Of a DNA stretch of 64,000 bases, positions 60,461 through 64,000 are shown piece by piece. Source of the DNA: JAEUJM01 sp044221555 (lineage in GTDB: Bacteria > Actinomycetota > Acidimicrobiia > Acidimicrobiales > DATDAH01); assembly GCA_044221555.1 (NCBI GenBank), contig JBGAOY010000022.1, positions 1-64,000 of the forward strand, given 5' to 3'. The notes beneath the pieces were generated by a model. It made no database searches. It saw only the letters and a list, made by a program, of their open reading frames with translations, and was not told where the DNA came from. The stretch's first letter is position 1. Each line of letters starts with the position of its first letter. A program made the translations under genes and the position numbers.

Positions 60461-61444
60461 ATGACCCACTGGCGGCGCCTCGGCGGGGCGATGGTCGCCC
60501 TGGTGCTGGTGTCGGTGGCCGGGACGATCGGTTACCTGGCCCTGGGGTTCGGCCCCCTCGACGCGGTGTACCAGACGGTCACCACGGTGTCGACGGTGGG
60601 CTTCCGCGAGGTCGAGCCGCTCACGCCCGCCGGCAAGGTCTTCACGATGGCCCTCATCCTCGTCGGGGTCGGGGCCGCGCTCTACGCCTTCAGCGTCCTC
60701 ATCGAGACCTTCCTCGAGGGCCAGCTCAACGAACTGCTCGGGAGACGTCGCATGGAACAGTCGATCGCGTCGATGCGCGACCACGTCATCATCTGCGGGT
60801 GGGGCCGGGTGGGCCGCTCGATCGGCAGTGAGCTGGTCGACGGCAACCGAGACCTGGTGGTCGTCGAGCGCAACGAGGCCAAGCTGGACGGCGGCCCACC
60901 CGCGGTGGTGGGTGACGCCACCGAGGACGCGGTGCTTCGGGCCGCTGGCATCGAGCGGGCGTCGGCGCTGGTGGCCGCCGCCGACAGCGACGCGGCCAAC
61001 TCGTTCATCGTGCTGAGTGCCCGCGCCCTCAACCCCGACCTGTTCATCGTCGCCCGCACCCGCAACGAGGACAGCGGCGACAAGCTCTACCGGTCGGGGG
61101 CCGACCGGGTCGTGAACCCGCAGAACATCGGCGGCGCCCGCATGGCCGCCTTCGTGCTGCGACCGCACGTCGCCGAGTTCCTCGACGTCGTGATGCACGA
61201 GGGCACCCTGGAGTTCCGCCTCGAGGAGGTGGCGGTCACCGCGTCGTCGCCGATCGCGGGTCGGAGCCTTCGTGACACGCACATCCGGGACCGGACCGGC
61301 GCGCTGGTGCTCGCCCTGCGTGACGAGCGCGGCCAGTTCAGGACCAACCCCGACCCCGACGCCGAGGTGCGGGCCGGCCATGTGATCATCGCCATCGGCA
61401 CCCAGGACGAGCTGGACGCGCTGGTCGCCCTCGTCGGGGGCTAG
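60461..61444 (+). CDS. Two-helix K+ channel with RCK domains
   Basis: 327 residues. Helix 1 (LGGAMVALVLVSVAGTIGYLALG), pore filter TVTTVSTVGFREVEPL with TVGF in place of TVGYG, helix 2 (VFTMALILVGVGAALYAFSVLI). Then RCK-N with DHVIICGWGRVGRSIGSEL (GxGxxG), VVVERNEAK, GDATEDAVLRAAGIERA, and RCK-C about 235-325. The channel works as a tetramer gated by nucleotide or Ca2+ through RCK. ATG 60461. Convergent, 4-bp overlap, with the CLC gene. Confidence 0.92.
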   Translation: MTHWRRLGGAMVALVLVSVAGTIGYLALGFGPLDAVYQTVTTVSTVGFREVEPLTPAGKVFTMALILVGVGAALYAFSVLIETFLEGQLNELLGRRRMEQSIASMRDHVIICGWGRVGRSIGSELVDGNRDLVVVERNEAKLDGGPPAVVGDATEDAVLRAAGIERASALVAAADSDAANSFIVLSARALNPDLFIVARTRNEDSGDKLYRSGADRVVNPQNIGGARMAAFVLRPHVAEFLDVVMHEGTLEFRLEEVAVTASSPIAGRSLRDTHIRDRTGALVLALRDERGQFRTNPDPDAEVRAGHVIIAIGTQDELDALVALVGG

Positions 61445-63258
61445 CGCCGCCGGAGCCGCGCGGGTGCGGTCCGCGCCCATCCCGACTCGGACACCTCCTG
61501 GTGGCTCGCGGCGGCCCGTAGCCGCAGCAGGTCGACGCGCGTCACCATGCCCACGCAGCGCTCGTCGGTGTCGATCACCGGCAGGTGGGCGAGGTCCTCG
61601 TCCAGGAACCGGTGCAGCACCGACAGGGCGCTGTCGCCTGGTGCCGCGCCGGCCACCGGGGTGGTCGCCACCTCCGCAACCGTGGTGTCGGGGCCCGAGT
61701 CGCAGTCGAGCAGGTCGGCGGCGGTGACGATCCCGATGCAGCGGCCCGCTCCGTCGATCACGGGGAGGGCACCGTGGCCGGTGTCCTCGAACCGGTCCTC
61801 GGCACCGGCCACCGTGGTCGCGGCATCCACCGTGTCGACCGGCGCCGACATCACCTGGCGCACCGTCGTGGCCCGGAACACGTCGGGCTCGTACTCGCGG
61901 TGCACGCGCAGGCCCCGGCGTTGGAGCTTCTCGGTCATCAGACGGTCGCGCAACAGGGTGCCGGCCACCAGGTCGGCCACGACGGTGGCCAGCATCAGGG
62001 GCAGGATCACGTTGTAGTCGCGGGTCAGCTCGAAGACGAACACGATCGACGCGAACGCCGCCCCGGTGCTGGCGCCGAACGTGGCGGCCATGGCCACGAG
62101 GGCGAAGGCCTCCGGGGCCAAGTGGGCACCGGGCACCAGGTGGGCGAACAGCGCGCCCACGAGGGAGCCGAACCCGCTGCTGATGAGCAGCACGGGAGCG
62201 AGGGTTCCGCCCGAGGTGCCCGAGCCGAGGGCGAGCCACCAGGCCAGCAGCTTGGCGAGGACGATGGCGGCCACCACATCGAGGGCCAGGCGGCCGTTGA
62301 CGATGTCGTCGATGACGCCGTAACCCACACCGAGGGCACGGGGGACGACCAGGCCCACCAGGCCGAAGGCCAGTCCACCGATCACCGGGTGCCAGAACTC
62401 GGCCACCGGGAGCCGCCGGTACCCGGCCTCGACCAGGAAGAGCCCCTGGCAGATCACCACCGCCAGCAGGCCACAGCCCAGGCCGAGGGCGACGTAGAAC
62501 GGCAACTGGTCGAGGCCCGCGTAGTCGTGCGTCGGCACCGAGAACAGCGGGCCCTCGCCCAGGAGCAGGGTGTGCATGCCGGCGGCGACCGCACTGGCGA
62601 CCACCAGGGGGATGAAGGCCCGGCTGGAGAACTCGAACAGCAGGAGCTCGATGGCCAGCACCACCGCGGCGAGAGGGGTGCCGAAGGTGGCGGCCATCCC
62701 GGCCGCGGCGCCGGCGGCCAGCAGGATCTTCCGCTCGGCCGGGCTCATCGACAGCACCTGGCCGAGCAGCGACCCGATGGCGCCGCCGGTGACGATGATG
62801 GGCCCTTCGGCGCCGAAGGGCCCACCGGTGCCGATGGCCACCGCCGCGGACAGGGGCTTGGCCACCGCGGTTCGGGGCTGGATGCGGCTCTGCCGGGTGA
62901 GCACGGCCTCCATGGCCTCGGGGATGCCGTGGCCGCGGATCACCGGCGACCATCGCGCCAGGAGGGCCACGACGAGCCCACCGAGCATCGGGACGATCAC
63001 CAGTCGGGGGCTGCGGGGCAGGTCGGCGAAGTCGGGGAGGTTCCACCCCCACTGCCCGAACAGGGCCACGTTGGTGATCGCCGCGATCAGGTGGAGCAGC
63101 AGCCATGCCGCACAGCCCCCCAGCAGGCCCAGCACCGCGGCGAGGCACGTGAGGAAGGCCAGGCGCCCGGGGGGCGTACGTTGAGCACCGTGGTGACGAG
63201 CCAGGCTCCGCAGGTGGCTGTCGATCCGTTGCCGCACTCGTCGAATATATCGTGTCAC
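61441..63258 (-). CDS. CLC chloride channel/transporter with CBS domains
   Basis: 605 residues. CLC motifs: RGHGIPEAMEA (GSGIP equivalent), GTGGPFGAEGPII (GKxGPxxH equivalent, with gating Glu in GAEGP), SGGTLAPVLLI (GxFxP equivalent). The proton-pathway Glu is not clear. After about eleven helices comes a pair of CBS domains (VRQVMSAPVDTVDAATTVAG, VAEVATTPVAGAAPGDSALSVLHRFLDED). Start GTG 63258 lies within a palindrome shared with the divergent MarR gene. It overlaps the K+ channel gene end by 4 bp. Confidence 0.9.
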   Translation of the reverse strand: MTRYIRRVRQRIDSHLRSLARHHGAQRTPPGRLAFLTCLAAVLGLLGGCAAWLLLHLIAAITNVALFGQWGWNLPDFADLPRSPRLVIVPMLGGLVVALLARWSPVIRGHGIPEAMEAVLTRQSRIQPRTAVAKPLSAAVAIGTGGPFGAEGPIIVTGGAIGSLLGQVLSMSPAERKILLAAGAAAGMAATFGTPLAAVVLAIELLLFEFSSRAFIPLVVASAVAAGMHTLLLGEGPLFSVPTHDYAGLDQLPFYVALGLGCGLLAVVICQGLFLVEAGYRRLPVAEFWHPVIGGLAFGLVGLVVPRALGVGYGVIDDIVNGRLALDVVAAIVLAKLLAWWLALGSGTSGGTLAPVLLISSGFGSLVGALFAHLVPGAHLAPEAFALVAMAATFGASTGAAFASIVFVFELTRDYNVILPLMLATVVADLVAGTLLRDRLMTEKLQRRGLRVHREYEPDVFRATTVRQVMSAPVDTVDAATTVAGAEDRFEDTGHGALPVIDGAGRCIGIVTAADLLDCDSGPDTTVAEVATTPVAGAAPGDSALSVLHRFLDEDLAHLPVIDTDERCVGMVTRVDLLRLRAAASHQEVSESGWARTAPARLRRR

Positions 63259-63262
63259 GATA
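63248..63262. promoter_or_regulatory. MarR-type operator over the CLC start
   Basis: TATCGTG-T-CACGATA, a perfect 15-bp palindrome that includes the GTG start of the CLC gene (63258) and lies 35 bp before the MarR start. Divergent regulator plus palindrome suggests direct control of both genes. Confidence 0.65.
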
Positions 63263-63296
63263 GAAATGGCCCGATGACCGGCACGCGGCGATCGCA

Positions 63297-63767
63297 GTGA
63301 GCGAACCGGCGGTCACGGACGAGCAGTACGAGCGCCTGCTCGAGCTCCGCACCGGGCTGCGCCGGTTCCTGGCGTGGAGCGAGGCGCAGGCCAAGGCCCA
63401 GGGCATCACGCCGGCCCAGCACCAGCTGCTGTTGGCGGTCCGGGGCCACCGCGGCGACCGACCCCCCACCGTCGGCGACGTGGCCGACTCGCTGCTGCTG
63501 CGCCCGCACAGCGCCGGGGAGTTGGTCGACCGGGCCGTCGCCGCCGGCCTGGTCGAGCGGGTGCCGGATGAGCGGGACTCGCGGGTGGTGCGGGTGGCCC
63601 TGCTCCCCGAGGGTGCCCGCCGTCTCGAGGCGCTGGCCGCCGCCCACCACGAGGAGCTGGCCCGTCTGGCGCCGCAGCTCCGCCCCCTGTGGGACGGCCT
63701 CGACGGGGATGCTCCCGGCCCCGGCCCCGGCACCCGCCCCCGACCGTCGGCGCCGTCAGGCCGCTGA
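63297..63767 (+). CDS. MarR family transcriptional regulator
   Basis: 156 residues. Winged helix: ITPAQHQLLLAVRGH, TVGDVADSLLLRPHSAGELVDRAVAAGLVERV and the wing VPDERDSRVVRVALLPEGAR. GTG 63297. The C-terminal tail is Pro/Gly-rich (DAPGPGPGTRPRPSAPSGR). It probably represses itself and the divergent CLC gene. Its last 12 bp overlap the end of the convergent antiporter gene. Confidence 0.88.
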   Translation: MSEPAVTDEQYERLLELRTGLRRFLAWSEAQAKAQGITPAQHQLLLAVRGHRGDRPPTVGDVADSLLLRPHSAGELVDRAVAAGLVERVPDERDSRVVRVALLPEGARRLEALAAAHHEELARLAPQLRPLWDGLDGDAPGPGPGTRPRPSAPSGR

Positions 63768-64000
63768 CGGCACCGGCCGCCCCGCGAACCGGGCCGCGAC
63801 CGGGCCGGCGATGGCGGTCAGCAGCACGAAGGCCGCGGCCAGCGCCTCCAGGTCGTCGCCGTCGGCCAGGGTGACGCCGAGGCTGGCGATCACGATCGAG
63901 AACTCGCCCCGTGCGATCAAGGTGGCTCCGGCCCGGAGTCGCCCTGGCCGTCCGGCACCCGACCGGGCCGCGGCCACCCACCCGGTGGTCAGCTTCCCGG
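63756..64000 (-). CDS. Cation/proton antiporter, C-terminal part (cut by window)
   Basis: About 81 residues, open at the window end. The text KLTTGWVAAARSGAGRPGRL, RAGATLIARGEFSIVIASLG, LEALAAAFVLLTAIAGPVAARF matches the last helices of CPA2 (KefB/NapA-like) antiporters, with the ARGEFS motif. The rest lies beyond 64000. The stop at 63756 is 12 bp inside the MarR gene. Confidence 0.75.
   Translation of the reverse strand, partial: GKLTTGWVAAARSGAGRPGRLRAGATLIARGEFSIVIASLGVTLADGDDLEALAAAFVLLTAIAGPVAARFAGRPVPSAA

Noticed and set aside
60239..63733. Long minus-strand open frame over the end of the GGDEF-EAL gene, the K+ channel and the CLC gene
   Set aside because: It is a shifted or antisense frame of genes with clear motifs and has no family resemblance.
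1..64000. tRNA or rRNA genes
   Set aside because: No cloverleaf with TTCGA-type T-loop arms or rRNA-like stretch was found on reading the intergenic regions.

Overview
This window comes from a very GC-rich genome with strong G/C third-position bias and frequent GTG (some TTG) starts. The gene families point to Actinomycetota: F420-type luciferase-like oxidoreductase, deazaflavin-dependent Ddn-like protein, DUF2510 protein, GAF-ANTAR proteins, MMPL transporter, cytochrome P450 and flavin monooxygenase. The mix of acyl-CoA, P450 and orphan molybdoenzyme genes on a chromosome without mobile genes resembles class Acidimicrobiia (Iamia/Ilumatobacter type). That placement is inference, since no rRNA or marker gene lies here. 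About 56 protein genes are supported. I see no rRNA, tRNA, CRISPR array, integrase or transposase.

Layout. 0.4-7.8 kb: FAD protein, small GNAT, VOC protein, two uncharacterised proteins, a PIN-like remnant, an F420-type oxidoreductase and an acyl-CoA ligase. 7.9-13.9 kb: plsY-like gene convergent with degV, two-domain AAA/DUF4143 ATPase behind three direct repeats of exact 23-bp period, TetR and a lipoprotein. 14-24.4 kb: P450, PLP decarboxylase, a membrane protein coupled to a 52-residue membrane peptide, DUF2510 protein, serine hydrolase, then a three-gene run of zinc metallopeptidase, ComEC-type metallo-beta-lactamase and metallophosphoesterase. 24.4-33.2 kb: quinone reductase, amidohydrolase, molybdoenzyme, SRPBCC protein, MMPL exporter and an AttH/DUF7065-like protein. 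33.3-40.5 kb: heterodimeric ABC exporter, C45 acyltransferase-like peptidase with divergent MarR, Baeyer-Villiger type monooxygenase.

40.7-44.6 kb: hen1-pnkp, the bacterial RNA repair operon, with ATGA overlap. It is bracketed by two copies of a ~50-bp imperfect palindrome; a third copy sits at 4.6 kb. A second, different 49-bp palindrome family has copies at 28.6 and 46.5 kb. 46.6-49.4 kb: Rrf2 regulator, YwiC-like protein, RIC di-iron repair protein and truncated haemoglobin form a likely nitric-oxide stress operon. 50-56.3 kb: methyltransferase, Ddn-like protein, PAP2 phosphatase, a second molybdoenzyme with its TetR, and a divergent carotenoid oxygenase with a TGTAC/GTACA operator region. 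56.3-60.4 kb: a STAS and two GAF-ANTAR genes (one frameshifted), overlapping start to stop, opposite a PAS-GGDEF-EAL protein. 60.5-64 kb: K+ channel with RCK domains, CLC chloride channel, divergent MarR, and the 3' end of a cation/proton antiporter cut by the window edge.

Several promoters appear leaderless: a -10-like hexamer lies 6-7 nt before the start codon at the P450, MarR (38.4 kb) and Rrf2 genes, and candidate operator palindromes overlap start codons. The main candidates for new biology are the two palindrome families (one flanking the RNA repair operon), the peptidase/MBL/phosphoesterase run, the 23-bp periodic repeats before the DUF4143 ATPase, and the coupled small membrane protein.
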